Source: Oegoconia quadripuncta
Taxonomy: Eukaryota > Arthropoda > Insecta > Lepidoptera > Autostichidae
DNA length: 64,000 bases
Direction: 5' to 3'
Assembly (NCBI GenBank): GCA_949316235.1
Contig: OX438741.1
Location: 17,857,124-17,921,123, forward strand
The position numbers and the translations under genes are program-made. Shown here one piece after another: positions 43,710 to 55,403 of the stretch. The notes below the pieces were generated by a model. The model saw only the letters and a program-made list of their open reading frames with translations, searched no databases and was not told the DNA's origin. Position 1 is the first letter of the stretch, and every line of letters starts with the position of its first letter.

Positions 43710-44322
43710 GGCCCGTATTAATAAACCCTTCCCAAGATTGTTGTGTTCCGGTTGTCAGAGATAAGATAGCCAGTCCCCGAAATGTGTTGGGGTTTCCGGG
43801 TCAGTACGCTTCCACCTTCGACCTCATCTCAAGAGACAAACCCTCTGAGTTTCTCGTAAGCTCTTCTCAGTAGTGGTCGCGTTCCGAACTAGTGGTAGTT
43901 TAAAAAACAAATGACGTTCATAAGTGCATATTGTATTGCCTACATGAATAAATGATTTTCATTTCATATCTCCACTTAACATCAGGTGTGATTGAGGTCA
44001 AGTACTAAGCCGTTTAGCATAAAAAAAAAAGAAAAGTCATGTGACCGGTCAAGTAACCGTGTTGATTAATAAACCTGAGTCCTGAAAAGCACGTCCATAC
44101 TCAAGCAGTACTCAATTGAGAGATGCGCGTATTAATAAACGTAACTCAAGACTGTCATTCATTCGTCGCTGTGGCGAATACTTTAGAAGTGATCTCAGCA
44201 GAGTTAACCTCAAGATTGGTTTATAAATTACCACGGAGCTTGAGATAGCGTCAACTTCTTAAGACGCATCTCGGGTAATACGGCTCAAGACTTGTATTGA
44301 AATTGGTCTATTAATACGGGCC
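43710..44322. mobile_element. MITE family H, long copy with nested insertions
   Basis: Termini ggcccgtattaataaaccct and ggtctattaatacgggcc, flanked by TAA on both sides (PIF/Harbinger-like). It is interrupted after ~30 bp by a SINE S3 3' half (43739-43828 and 43970-44029), itself split by a LINE end (43829-43969, tctgagtttctcgtaagctc..atgaataaatgattttcatt). Three nested insertion layers. Confidence 0.82.
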
Positions 44323-44411
44323 TAAGTATATATATATATATATCAGTAATGAGGTCAGCTATTCAAATATAGCTTTTTATTGGGGTCCAATAACGGGTCA
44401 AGAATAAATAA

Positions 44412-44650
44412 CTATGAATGAATATTTCGGACACTTACACCAATCATCTAGTCCCAAACTAAGCAAAGCTTGTACTATGGATACTAGATAACGGATAAAC
44501 ATACATAAATATTTATATAAACATCCACGACTCAGGATTAAATGTTCATATTTTATTCATTACATTACACAAACATTTACCCGTCGCGGGATTCGAACCC
44601 GCAACCGTTGGTTTCGCTGACAGGGTCACTATCCACTACACCAATCGGTT
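44412..44650 (-). mobile_element. SINE S1
   Basis: Full body (aatatttcggacacttacac to ggattcgaacccgcaaccgt) with head accaatcggttcg. Confidence 0.92.
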
Positions 44651-44985
44651 CGCAATAAAATGGTATATGTAATACTCAAGTAATGAGGTGATTCAATACT
44701 TGATACGGGCCTTTTATTGAATTTAATAGTAATAGAATTAGCAAAATGATGAATCACATCCCCACTGTTGGAGAAGAGCCTTTCGCTGGAACCACGAGGG
44801 CCCAGTGCAGATTGGTGGACATGTGTCAGACAAGAGTGGCCAGGTCACCCCCTTGGCTTAACGACTCCCTTCAATTTAATCCTGGGTGTATATTAAATCA
44901 GGCGGTCGACCACTTGATGCAATTCATTGACTCTCCCATTTGCCGATCTCTTTTCCTAGCACACCCGGATTCTTTCTTTCATTAC

Positions 44986-45265
44986 GACGATCTGTTTGGT
45001 GTAGTGATTAGCAACTATGACCAAAAGGTTGCGGGTTCGAATCCCGCTAGGGGCATATGTTTGTGTGATGATTACGGATATGTGTACCCGAGTTATGGAT
45101 GTTTTTATTTATAATAAATAAGTATTTATTTACAAAAAAAATATGTATTTATGTAGTATACCAACCATCTGGTATCCACAACACAAGCCTATAGTTGCTT
45201 AAAGTGGAACTAGATGGCGCTGTGTGTATGTCAAAGATATTTATTATTTATTATTATTATTTATT
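44986..45265 (+). mobile_element. SINE S2
   Basis: gacgatctgtttggtgtagt head, ggttcgaatcccgctagggg B box and a (TTATT)n tail. Confidence 0.93.
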
Positions 45266-45284
45266 ATTAGTCTGGGGTCCAAGG

Positions 45285-45623
45285 CTTTTTTTTTTTTTTA
45301 TGCATAACGGGTTGGCACTTGACCTCAATCACACCTGATGTTAAGTGAAGATGAGGTCGAAGATGGAAGCGTACTGACCCGGAAACCCCAACACATTTGG
45401 GGGACTGGCTATCTTATCTCTGACAACCGGAACACGACAATGCTATTAACATTGCTGCTTGGCGGCAGATTTAGATAAGATGGTGGTAGCTAGCCAGGCG
45501 GACATTTAAAATGCCCTACCACCAACCAAACCGAGTACTTAAACATGTACCCCGCTCGGGATCGAACCCGCGACCTCCGAATCGTAAACCCAATGTTGTT
45601 TACATTGTGCCACGGAGGCGGTT
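45285..45623 (-). mobile_element. SINE S3, full length
   Basis: Poly-T from 45285, then tgcataacgggttggcactt through to gccacggaggcggtt. Confidence 0.93.
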
Positions 45624-45712
45624 AAAAAAAAAAAGGTAGCTTTGACACTCCCATTTGCCGATCTCTTCTCCTAGCACACCCGGATTCTTTCTTTAATTAG
45701 TCTGGGGTCACG

Positions 45713-46067
45713 TAAAGCACCGTCTACCTTCAGTAAGCGCCGTATCGAGTACCACTGTTGATCCTAGCTTATAAGAGTATACAGTGGAATAGTACAAGCG
45801 GGATTGCCGTCAATTGAAAACAATCATAACGTTCCACAGTACGGAAACATTCCTTATTTTAAAATCATAAGTACGATGCACATCCGGGAAGTACATCTGG
45901 GGTACTGGTGACCTGAAACACAGGCTCACGCATTGATCAGGCACCAGTCTTTACACGTACTCACCAGCTCCATTACCACCTGTATACCTATATATTGAAG
46001 TATGGTTGTGAAGAAGAAAATAAAGTATTATTATTATTTTATTATTATTCGTGTTATTATTAATTTT
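45713..46067. other. Nothing recognised
   Basis: Ends in an ATT-rich microsatellite patch (46020-46065). Confidence 0.35.
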
Positions 46068-46461
46068 TTTTATGCACGACGGGTTCGTACTTATAAATAA
46101 AAAATAAAAATAAATAAATATTTCGGACACTTACACCAATCATCTAGTCCCAAACTAAGCAAAGCTTGTACTATGGATACTAGATAACGGATAAACATAC
46201 ATAAATATTTACATAAACAACCATGACTCAGGAATAAATGTTCGTATTCATCATATAAACATTTACCCGTCGCGGGATTCGAACCCGCAACCGTTGGTTT
46301 CGCTGATAGGGTCACTATCCACTACACCAATCGGTCGTCGAATTGACCTCAATCACACCGATGTTAAATGAAGATGAGGTCGAAGGTGGGAAGCGTACTG
46401 ACCCGGAAACCCCAACACATTTTAGATGGTGGTAGCTAGCCAGGCGGACATTTAAAATGCC
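46068..46461 (-). mobile_element. SINE S3 fragments flanking SINE S1
   Basis: S3 3' end at 46068-46092 (tttatgcacgacgggttcgt) and internal S3 at 46341-46461 (aattgacctcaatcacaccg, aaggtgggaagcgtactgac) enclose a full S1 (46093-46340, minus). S1 therefore inserted into an existing S3. Confidence 0.88.
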
Positions 46462-47011
46462 TTAAATGTTATGTGTCTAGAGAAACAAATAAATGCTTTA
46501 TTATTATTATTATTTATCATTATTCAAATTGGCCATGCCCATTGATCACCCATCCAAAAACTGACCGCGCCATTATTGCGGCGATCGCGACGAACAACGT
46601 CTGCTAAAATTTAGTAGCATAAAAGAATTTGCAAAAATATTACTTAATTAAAAGTCCTGTCCGATGAGAATATTCCACGATCATATAAAGATTAACAATA
46701 AAGTATGCAACTAGGTATTTCACACTACCTATTGTAATAAAGAAGGGAACCGTGTAGGTATGAGAAAATATTGAGAAAACCAAATTGATTGTGTGCTGAT
46801 AACGTATTAATTAACTAACGATTATAAAAACAATGCATATGGTGAGCAATTGTTTTGCATAATTCACGTGCCACTGCACAACAGACAGAACCTCTCTACC
46901 ACGAGAATTGTAAAGAAGAGATTGACAGTTGTTTTGAGCGGGACACGACAAATTCATGTTTTTTTTTTATATGAGAGGGCGGCAAACGAGCATTCGGTTT
47001 CACTCTATATA
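46462..47011. other. Mostly unassigned
   Basis: 46965-47000 (tatatgagagggcggcaaac) is an inverted end of the 33650 family. Confidence 0.4.
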
Positions 47012-47279
47012 ATAAAAAAATATCCTTAGACTACACACAGCGCCATCTAGTTCCACAGTAAGCAACTATAGGTTTGTGTTGTGGATACCAGATGGTTGAT
47101 ATACTACATAAATATTTTGTTTTTTTTGTAAATAAATACTTATTATAACCAAAAACATCCATAACTCGAGTACAAATGTCCGTATTCATCACACAAACAT
47201 ATGCCCCTAGCGGGATTCGAACCAGTAACCTTTTGGTATAGTGGCCAGAGTTGCTAACCACTACACCAAACAGGTCGTC
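47012..47279 (-). mobile_element. SINE S2
   Basis: cagcgccatctagttccaca, ataccagatggttgatatac, and head accactacaccaaacaggtc. Confidence 0.92.
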
Positions 47280-47326
47280 AAACTCTATGGATGGTTACAC
47301 ACTCGCGTTTAACTTTTTATCTTATA

Positions 47327-47668
47327 GGCCCGTATTAATAAACCGTTCTCAAGATTGAGAATAGTTTTGTGACCGGTCTCAAGTAAACGTGTTGATTAAT
47401 AAACCTTACTTGAGACGTGAAACGCACGTGCATACTCAAGCAGTACTCACTTGAGACGTGCGCCGAGCTTCACGTATTAATAAACGAAACTCAAGACTAT
47501 CATTCATTCGCCGCTGAGGCGAATTCTTGAGAAGTGATCTCAGCTGAATAGACCACAAGATTGGTTTATAAATTAGCATGTAGCTTGAGATAGCGTCAAC
47601 TGCTTAAGACGCATTTCGGGTGATACAGCCTCAAGACTTGTATTGAGATTGGTTTATTAACACGGGCC
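47327..47668. mobile_element. MITE family H, uninterrupted long copy
   Basis: ggcccgtattaataaaccgt..ttggtttattaacacgggcc, ~342 bp. The internal block caagtaaacgtgttgattaa is shared with 43710-44322. Confidence 0.85.
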
Positions 47669-47693
47669 CTAGACACTGTTCTAATTAATATTA

Positions 47694-48675
47694 GGTCCTT
47701 ACCTATGAAATTGGCGTTTTGTATGAAGAATTTCATTAAGACTGTTTTCTCCATACAAACATTTTTGATTTTTTATTTGGGAACGGCAAATCCAAATTAA
47801 GCTAAACTTTGTGTGTATTATCGGATAACATTAAGTTATGTATAAATAAAATAAAAATAAAAACAGCCTTTATTGCTAGGGTTACGTATTACAAGCTATT
47901 TGTATTAATTATATGTATATATATTTTTAATAAACTTATTTCTTAATAATTTTATTTCTTTTTGTTATCCTCCCTCGCTTGTCTTCCGACATAGGCCTCT
48001 CTCAAGTATTGCCATTCGCTTCTGTTATTTGTTTTTCTGGTCCATAGGGGACCAGCTGTTTCCTTTAGGTCGTCATCCCATCTCTTATATGGCCGTCCTC
48101 TTCTTCTCTTCCCGTCTCTTGGGTACCATTCTGTTACGATTTTGCTCCACTTATCTCTTTTTTCCCTCATAATATGTCCACTCCAATTCCATTTCATTTC
48201 CTTTGCAACTTTTTCAACGTTTTTGAACTTGGTGTCATTTTTGATGTCATGCAGTTTTATCCTATCCTTTAATTTCACTCCCTTTACACTGCGTTCAATT
48301 CCATTTTGACACACTCTTAATTTACCCAGTTGCTTTTCTGTAAGTGACCAAGTCTGGCAGCCGTAAGTTAGACAGGGTAGAATGCATTACAAGTTAAGTA
48401 TAGGCAGCGTTAATTTTTAAAAGTAACCGCTTTATAAAAGTTTCAGCAAATCTAAGAAATGATTTCATTATGGGAAGCACATGAAAAGAGCTCTGTTCAA
48501 TTTTTTTTTATTATATGATTTAGCCCAGAAATTAAAAAATATTTCACGTGAAACCTTGAAATAATATTCCATTTTCCAAATAAAAAATAAATTTAGATAT
48601 AGCTTTGAAAAGCGCAGGAATTGGTACATATGATTAACGAAGAAAAAAAAACTGCAATTTCATAGGTAAAGACCC
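47694..48675. mobile_element. MITE family A interrupted by an RTE LINE
   Basis: MITE A sequence 47694-47843 stops at taagttatgtata and resumes at 48391 (aagttaagtataggcagcgt). The repeated aagtta(a/t)gtata is the presumptive target-site duplication of the LINE. Confidence 0.85.
47844..48390 (-). mobile_element. RTE-type LINE ORF2 C-terminus and tail
   Basis: A minus-strand frame from about 48376 to the stop at 47952 stays open: LPCLTYGCQTWSLTEKQLGK, LKDRIKLHDI, VAKEMKWNWSGHIMREKRDK, GKRRRGRPYKRWDDDLKETA and NRSEWQYLREAYV. This is the RTE ORF2 end (YGCQTW, MKWxWxGHI, GRPxxRWxDD). Unlike most LINE relics here it has no stop over ~140 codons, suggesting a fairly recent insertion. The 3' tail is A/T-rich (tttatttttattttattta). 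5'-truncated. Confidence 0.9.
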
Positions 48676-48847
48676 AATACTTGTTGCTTGTGTTAAGATG
48701 GTGTGCAGGCATTGTTAAATAAATCGGCCAATGACAGCGCGAATTCTACATCGCTCTAACAAAGTTTTCTCAAGTTATTCGCAAGATTTTCTCAACGTAT
48801 GCAATGTCACCCCATATAGGATTATTGTTCTTTTTTTTTTAAACACA

Positions 48848-49010
48848 CTGACATTATAAATGCGAAAGTTTGTGTGTGAATGTATGTGTATGTGTGCGTG
48901 TGTGGATGTAGATTAGGACCTGGACAAACATGTAGGCAAAATTTTTTACTGAACCGTTTTTGATGAAACGTTCCACGCGAATGAAGTCGCGGGTAGGTAA
49001 CATAACAGCT
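48848..49010 (+). repeat. Repeat R, short copy
   Basis: acattataaatgcgaaagtt, then gtgtg-rich sequence, actgaaccgtttttgatgaa and ccacgcgaatgaagtcgcgg. Confidence 0.6.
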
Positions 49011-49013
49011 ATT

Positions 49014-49588
49014 GTTGTCGATTCCGATGTACACACGGATCTCCCTAAAAGTATTATATGGACCATATGGACCGAAGCACTCTAGCACCATCTATTAGAA
49101 AGTATTCATACAATATCAACACTCAAACCAAATCCATAATAATATGTCACATATAAATGAGTAAGAAAATTTCGTCAGCTCTGCCGAATTGATATCGTGG
49201 TCTAGTGGCAAGCGACACAAGTGCTTAGGTAACGTCTTTCGAAAAGACACGGTTTTCGAATCCGGCTAAGACAATTTTTATTCCATTTTTTTTCTATTTG
49301 GATAGTTTTTTTCTTTTTATATAGGAAAATAAACCGTAAACACTTCATTAAAATAATAAAAAGGTAAGGAAAATAAGAAAAGTAAAAATTTTTGGAGGTA
49401 ACATTTTAGCCCATGTGATACTTTTAGGATGATTCGTCTGTACACCAACTAAACTAAACTAAACTAAAACCAGTTTTGGAGTGGTGCCGTCGCATCGTAC
49501 TGTTCCAGGGAGAAAGAGACAGTACTACTTTAAAACTGGTTTAGTTTAGTTTAGTTTAGTTTAGTTGGTGTACATCCGAATCGACACC
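49014..49588. mobile_element. TIR element E, long copy
   Basis: The left end tgtcgattccgatgtacac mirrors the right end gtgtacatccgaatcgacac. Internal blocks 49040-49185 and 49408-49435 recur at 35575-35725 and 35973-36000. The 3' part (49437-49588) is a foldback with (actaa)n arms, like 36313-36463. Confidence 0.7.
49190..49275 (+). tRNA. tRNA-like sequence, probably pseudogene or SINE head
   Basis: tgatatcgtggtctagtggc has an A-box form. A long variable region (cgtctttcgaaaagacacg) is followed by ggttttcgaatccggcta, a B box with extra T residues. The long variable arm suggests a Ser/Leu-type origin. The acceptor stem is not convincing. Confidence 0.35.
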
Positions 49589-49599
49589 AATATCTAACT

Positions 49600-49805
49600 A
49601 ATATTATAAATGCGAAAGTTTGGATGTTTGTTTGTTTGTTGCTCCATCACGAAACGGATGAACGGATTTGGATGAAATTTGGTATATAGGTAGACCATAC
49701 CATGGATTAAAACATAGGATACTTTCATCCCGATAAAGTGAATAATTCCCGCGGGATTAACAAATTTCCGCGATAAAGCTGTTCAACGCAAGCGAAGCCG
49801 CGAGC
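49600..49805 (+). repeat. Repeat R, full-style copy
   Basis: ctaatattataaatgcgaaa, gcgggattaacaaatttccg, gcaagcgaagccgcgagcgg. Confidence 0.7.
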
Positions 49806-51149
49806 GGAGAAATTGTGCTTAAAGTTTAAGTATGAAAAGAACTAAATTCGCCCTTGAAATAGGACTCCACATATGATATAATAACTGTTTGTAACACTTA
49901 GAGATTAGTAGCGCCATAATGTGTTTCAATTGGGCAATTTATTTCTTGGTAACACCGCATACAGTTAATTTGTTGCGTTGAGAACTTGAGATGTAACATT
50001 TTGTCGTAGCAGGAATAAGGCTTTATTCACATGTGGCGCTTTTTGCCGGAGTTCATTTAATTAATAGAATAATAAATAACCAATTTTGGTTTATAACGCT
50101 TTTAAACATGCCATTCCCACAATATTTAATGAAACTAAATGGTACTTAACTTTTGTACCAACTAACCACTTTATCACCCCGCGTAATTAATTAAAATTTC
50201 ACGATTTATAATATACCCTGTAATGTTAGAAATAATATTTCTAACCTCTGTTACTACTTTCCATCTGAATTCTGAGAGTAACTATTAGTGATATTTACTA
50301 CATTTTTCTAATTTATTGATTGATCTTTCTGTATATTTAGGTTAATTCGTTATAAAACTTGCAATATTATCAACTTCGTCGCGTACTTAGATATTGGGAA
50401 CTCCTGAAACCATCACTCATCAGTAACTCATTCCGTGTGCAAAAAATCAGGAACCTTAAAATAAAAAGAAGCTATAAATATGGATATCCTTACCTGGACT
50501 AATAGACGTCATAGCATTATTTACGAATAAACAAGTAAACATAAAACCTTTTGCATTTATAAAATTAGTGGGTAAAGTAGAATTTTTTGTAGGTATTGTT
50601 GACGATTTTCTTTAAAAATGGGATTGTCGGCCATCCTACTACGACTTTTGACTACGACAAACTCAATCCTTTATATTTATAGTAGAACCGATATCACCTG
50701 ATGACGTGAATTACACTAAACCAAACAAAAATATGATAACGTTAAATATGCAAACAAAATAAATACGACAATGATATAGACACACAATTTTAGGCAATTT
50801 TCGTTGATATTCATTCGAGAAAAAACGTCCCATGTGAATGTAGCCTAAGGTCATCGGTCACTCAGCAAAGCGATAACTTATCCACGAACGGTATTCATAA
50901 TATAAATTCTTATGAAAATGTAATTATGTTTCACACTTAATATATTTATGTAAATGTATAATTAAAGTAGCTATATTTTTTACTAACTGTGTAATAACTA
51001 GCTCAGCGTGGCAATAGGAATTTCTTCCATGAATAATTCAATTCTTCAAATGAATAATAAATTTAAAATAATCGTCTGTATCTGTGTAAAATTAAGTTAT
51101 TTTCTTTTTGGACAATAAAGCGTTAAACAATAATTTTATGTATAAATAT
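49806..51149. other. AT-rich stretch, nothing recognised
   Basis: No exon, RNA gene or known family from this window. Confidence 0.4.
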
Positions 51150-51394
51150 TAATTGATGTTTTTTTTATTATTAGAATTTAATTTAATCTTATTACATTGA
51201 GTCAAAAACTCAAGAAAAAAAATGTAAATTAATGTCTCTCTAATTTCCGCCCTCGTTTTAACCTCTTGGTACGACACGACATTCACCTTTTCTTTCACTT
51301 GGTCAAAGTAATTACGCCTAGCTCTTCCCCTTCCTCTCTTTCTTTCAATCTTTCCCTCAATTATGTTCTTCAAAAAAATATCATGTCGTATCAA
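51150..51394 (-). mobile_element. LINE ORF2 C-terminal fragment
   Basis: The minus frame reads MIRHDIFLKNIIEGKIERKR, GRGRARRNYFDQVKEKVNVV and SYQEVKTRAEIRE. The GKxExKRGRGRxR.xY..Q..E pattern is common at LINE ORF2 ends. Clade uncertain. Confidence 0.65.
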
Positions 51395-51469
51395 TACATT
51401 TAACTACCTACTATGTATAAATTCTCCCACAACCAAATATGCTAATTTAGCATGCATATTATGTTTATC

Positions 51470-51752
51470 GTCGAGAGCGTCGGTGGCTCAGCGGAGGGTT
51501 CGACCGCCAGGCAGGTCATATGCCAATGAGTTTTTAGATTTAATTTAAGTACTTGCATTTATACGACTGTTAAACGGTGAAGGAATAACATCGTGAGGAA
51601 ACCTGCATGCATGAGAAATAAAAATTCTAAGCCATGTGAACTCCCCAATCCTCATTGGACCAGCGTGGTGGACTACGGCCCATACTCCCTCATTATACTA
51701 GGGAAGGCCTATATCCATGCAGTACGGGCTGAGGTGTTGATGATGATTGTGT
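51470..51752 (+). mobile_element. SINE S4, complete
   Basis: Head gagcgtcggtggctcagcgg (A box), compressed B box gggttcgaccgccaggcagg, body tatgccaatgagtttttaga, acatcgtgaggaaacctgca, and 3' gaggtgttgatgatgatt. Confidence 0.9.
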
Positions 51753-53387
51753 TTTTCTGTAAATTGTTGTGCATCTGTAATCAGACTGTAAGCTTGAAAA
51801 TAGTTTAAGAAATGGTGTAACAACTGTACATGAACAGTTTTGAATAAAATAAAGCTATTTCATGGGGAAACTAATATATGTATAATAGCATTCCGTCACA
51901 TCTCAAGGATCAACCATTCAATAGCTCTAAAAGGTACTTACAAATGTGGCTTCTGCAATACTCGTTCTGTTCCATTAAAGAGTTCTTGGATCACAAGGAC
52001 AATTGAATGAATGCTTGCATGTATTTCTTGATTTCTTGATTGGATTGGATTATTGGGTATTGCCAAATATTTGCATCTCATAATAAGTGATGAATTAGGA
52101 GGATCTTATTGTAATAACACCTAATGTAATATACCCTATTCAAGAGCAAATAAATCATAATCTATTCTATTCTAAATATATTTTTTTTTAAATCGGTAGG
52201 CATGCTGAATGTGGGTAATTCACTGAGGGTAGAGGGCCAAGGTAAATCTTATTGCTAAAGCGCCTGTCAAGATGGAACGACTACCGAAGAAATGATCGGT
52301 CAATCTATTGTTATTATGATTGGAGGTCTTCGGTCGTGACTTCTGACTTTGTTACAAACGACTTCACCGCGGCGGAGTATAGTGGGGACTTAGGGTTAGG
52401 TAGTACAAGGGCGGATCCAGGCTTCGAGTTACAAACTGTGAACCAGCTATCATACTTTACTATATTTTATTGTAAATGCAATATATATGTGGGGATTGGA
52501 GTGAGAATAAAAAACGAATATTCACAACACGTAGTTTTATTGCATAAAACCTCAATGTTTTTTCTTTAATTTAAAGGTCCAGCACTTGCACACCATCACG
52601 CACCATTTTCACGAAGGAAGTTCCTCCATTTTTTCGTTCCCCCGGTCACATTCACTCGTTCTCACATCACTCTATCGTCCATTCATACATTCTCACATGC
52701 TACATGGTAAATGGTTTTTGCTGCCCCGAAGGCTACACTGCGGCCCAAATAACCCTTTCATGATCATCATCTACACATCCACTTCTAAACATAAGCCGCC
52801 TCCAATGAACCCTTAATCTAGAAAATTAAAAAATGGAACTAAAGTATATACACATTTTGATTAAGCTGAAATGTTAGAAAAGTTATCAGTGGTTAATTCT
52901 AGGCCCAGACGGACCATGACATGAGGATGATAATGTGCTATTAAGTATTTAATGGAACAGCTTGGAAGTCAGAAAATAGTGTCCTTGTTATTGTTCCATA
53001 AATCTTCTGATTCCACAAAGATCACAATACGGGCTGTAGTGTCTGACGGAAAAAATAATTAAATATAACTGAGTAATTTCATATAATTTCATAAATACTA
53101 GGACTCGATTTTACTAGTATACAGCGGTAATTTGGATGCTTGATAATTCACAAGTGCTTTACGCATAGGGTTATCAATACAAAGATTTTCCATACAAAAT
53201 TTGGGACAAATGTTGAAATCTCCAGACATTTTCACCTTTTCAAATTACTTATAATTCGATTTTTGGGGTGTTACCTTATGGGAGACTTAATAGTAAAAAG
53301 AATGGCTTAGACTTTCAGTGGAATCTGTAGGGTCGCTTCTCTAAAATTTAAGTGTGATATTTTCTACAAAGTACAAACTCCCTTCCG
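51753..53387. other. Nothing securely recognised
   Basis: Several short open frames (52252-52569, 52586-52816) without recognisable domains. The end at 52100-52180 has a LINE-tail look (cataatctattctattcta). Confidence 0.35.
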
Positions 53388-53546
53388 GTGTCAGTCTTTC
53401 CTGAATCCTACAACCTTGGGATCCTCAAGAGCAGGGTGAATAGGCATGTACTGAGATCGTTTGCTTCATCTTCAGCCACATCGACAGTTTCCATCAGGTG
53501 AGATTGCGGTCAAACACGTAACCAGTTAATCAATAAAAAAAATTGA
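53388..53546 (+). mobile_element. CR1-like LINE 3' end, short copy
   Basis: ggtgtcagtctttcctgaat, agagcagggtgaataggcat and ccatcaggtgagattgcggt then an A-run. It is the same end as the next copy, ~150 bp downstream. Confidence 0.82.
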
Positions 53547-53697
53547 AAGACAGCAACTGGGTGTTTCTGGAAATTATAAATATCTAATTACTAAATGCAT
53601 AACAACATCTATTATTTCGTTGATTACACATTGATTTTAATTATACATTTTATTATTAAAATTACTTGCTTCTAATATCTTTTTTCATTTAGTTTCT

Positions 53698-54324
53698 TCA
53701 AAATCGAACGCAAAAACAGCGGCTAAAAAGCTTGGCATTCTCCTTAAGGTCAGGCGATATTTCACACCAAAACAACTTTTGGTGCTTTACCAGGCTCAGG
53801 TCCGCTCGTGCATGGAATATTGCTGTCACCTCTGGGATGGTTCAGCCAAGTACCAACTAGCTGCACTCGATTCTGTGGAACGACGTGCCATGAGACTTAT
53901 AGGTGATAGTTCGATGACTGCTAAATTGCAGAGCCTTGAACACCGTCGCAAAGTCGCCTGTCTCTCAGTTTTTTACAGGATACATTTCGGGGAGTGTGCG
54001 TTGGAATTACATAATCTTATTCCACCGTCACCCTTCCATCTTCGGACCACTAGGCGTGGGGAGGGATTCCACCCGTATATAGTTAATATACCGAACATTC
54101 GCACTAAGAAGTTCGATTCTTCATTCATCATCCGAACAGCCAAGGCATGGAACTCCCTTCCGGCGTCAGTCTTTCCTGAATCCTACAACCTTGGGATCTT
54201 CAAGAGCAGTGTGAATAGGCATTTACTGAGATCGCGTGCTTCATCTCCGACCACATCGTCACGTTCCATCAGGTGAGATTGTGGTCAAACGCGTATCCAG
54301 TCAATCATAAAAAAAAAAAAAAAT
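53698..54324 (+). mobile_element. CR1-like LINE RT C-terminus, open for ~190 codons
   Basis: The frame is open from about 53701 (KSNAKTAAKKLGILLKVRRY) through LYQAQVRSCMEYCCHLWDGS, RLIGDSSMTAKLQSLEHRRK, VACLSVFYRIHFGECALELH, AKAWNSLPASVFPESYNLGI and FKSSVNRHLL to a stop at 54276. The YQAQVRxxMEYCxHLW and FKxxVNRxLL landmarks are typical of the C-terminal half of a common lepidopteran CR1/jockey-like LINE. A short 3' UTR and poly(A) follow. It is 5'-truncated but otherwise undamaged, so it is probably young. Confidence 0.9.
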
Positions 54325-55084
54325 TCGAGATTCCCTTGAATTCCCCCCGTATTCAGACACGTCTGGAGTTTTCCAGACATATGGCAACCCTATTTACACA
54401 GCAATTTTCGAAACCACAACCATTCTATTACGCATACGTGAAGCACTTGTGCCAGATCCATGGCCCTAGATAGCGATTCCGTGGTTTCCGTCGGGCTATA
54501 GCTGTGGGTGCTGCGTTCGTCACGAACCATGATGTTTCTGAATATAAAGTAATAGTTTGATTGTACAGTTAGTTGCCTGCATATACGGGATGTGTTTCTG
54601 TACAGGCGAAGAGAAGCCAAAGTGAAGTGAGGGTCCATCTTTGTTTTCGTCTTTTTTACAGTACAGTACCTCTAACGGTAAACAGGAATCCTTATGCATT
54701 TTGTTGTCTGATGGAGATCAAGTTGAAATTGGTGTCAAATACTATCTCATTGAATTCTAAATATGCCAACATTTAGTGCTCAAATAGTGCTATTTAATGC
54801 CCGAAATGCCACAGTATTTTCAGAGATATTCGATAAAGTTGTTGGTATTCTGGAGGAACATCTCCCCAGCATGTTCAATCGGAAGCAGTTTAGGTTAGAG
54901 ATTCCGTTTTTTATTCCAAACAGATTTTGTTTCTAGTATGTGTATAGGCTTAACTTAGGTACTGTCAAAAAAGAACAATGTCACACATTAATTTACATTA
55001 AATTATTATATAATAATTATATGTAAAAAATTGGGGCTCCGGGCCATGATTGCCAGAACACTGGCATCATTTCCTCGTTGAATG
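54325..55084. other. Nothing recognised except a repeat Q scrap
   Basis: 55028-55084 resembles 22840-22945. Confidence 0.35.
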
Positions 55085-55403
55085 TTTTTTATGCATAACG
55101 GGTTAGCACTTGACCTCAATCACACCTGATAAGTGAAGATGAGGCCGAAGGTGGAAACGTGACCTGACCCGGAAACCACATGTTATTTGGAAGACTGGCT
55201 ATCTTATCTCTGACAACCGGAACACAACAATGCTATTAACGTCGCTGCTTGTTGGCAGCTTTAGATATGATGGTGGTAGCTATCCAGGCGGACATTTAAA
55301 ATAACCAACCAAACCGAGTACTAAACATGTACCCTGCTGGGCTGGAACCCGCGACCTCCGATTCCTAGAGCCTACGTTGTTTACAATGAGCCACGGAGGC
55401 GGT
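55085..55403 (-). mobile_element. SINE S3, diverged copy
   Basis: Complete extent, but with more substitutions than other copies (gctggaacccgcgacctccg in the B-box region). Probably an older insertion. Confidence 0.9.

Larger units (their letters stand above)
44930..45712. repeat. Tandem duplication with two SINEs in the first copy
   Basis: ctcccatttgccgatctctt..cctagcacacccggattctt is present at 44932-44985 and again at 45648-45696. The following attagtctggggtc resumes after the S2 insertion (45266) and also directly follows the second copy. Confidence 0.85.

Noticed and set aside
44746..45114. 122-residue plus-strand ORF
   Set aside because: Its second half is SINE S2 and its first half has no recognisable domain or splice sites. 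The open frame is likely chance.
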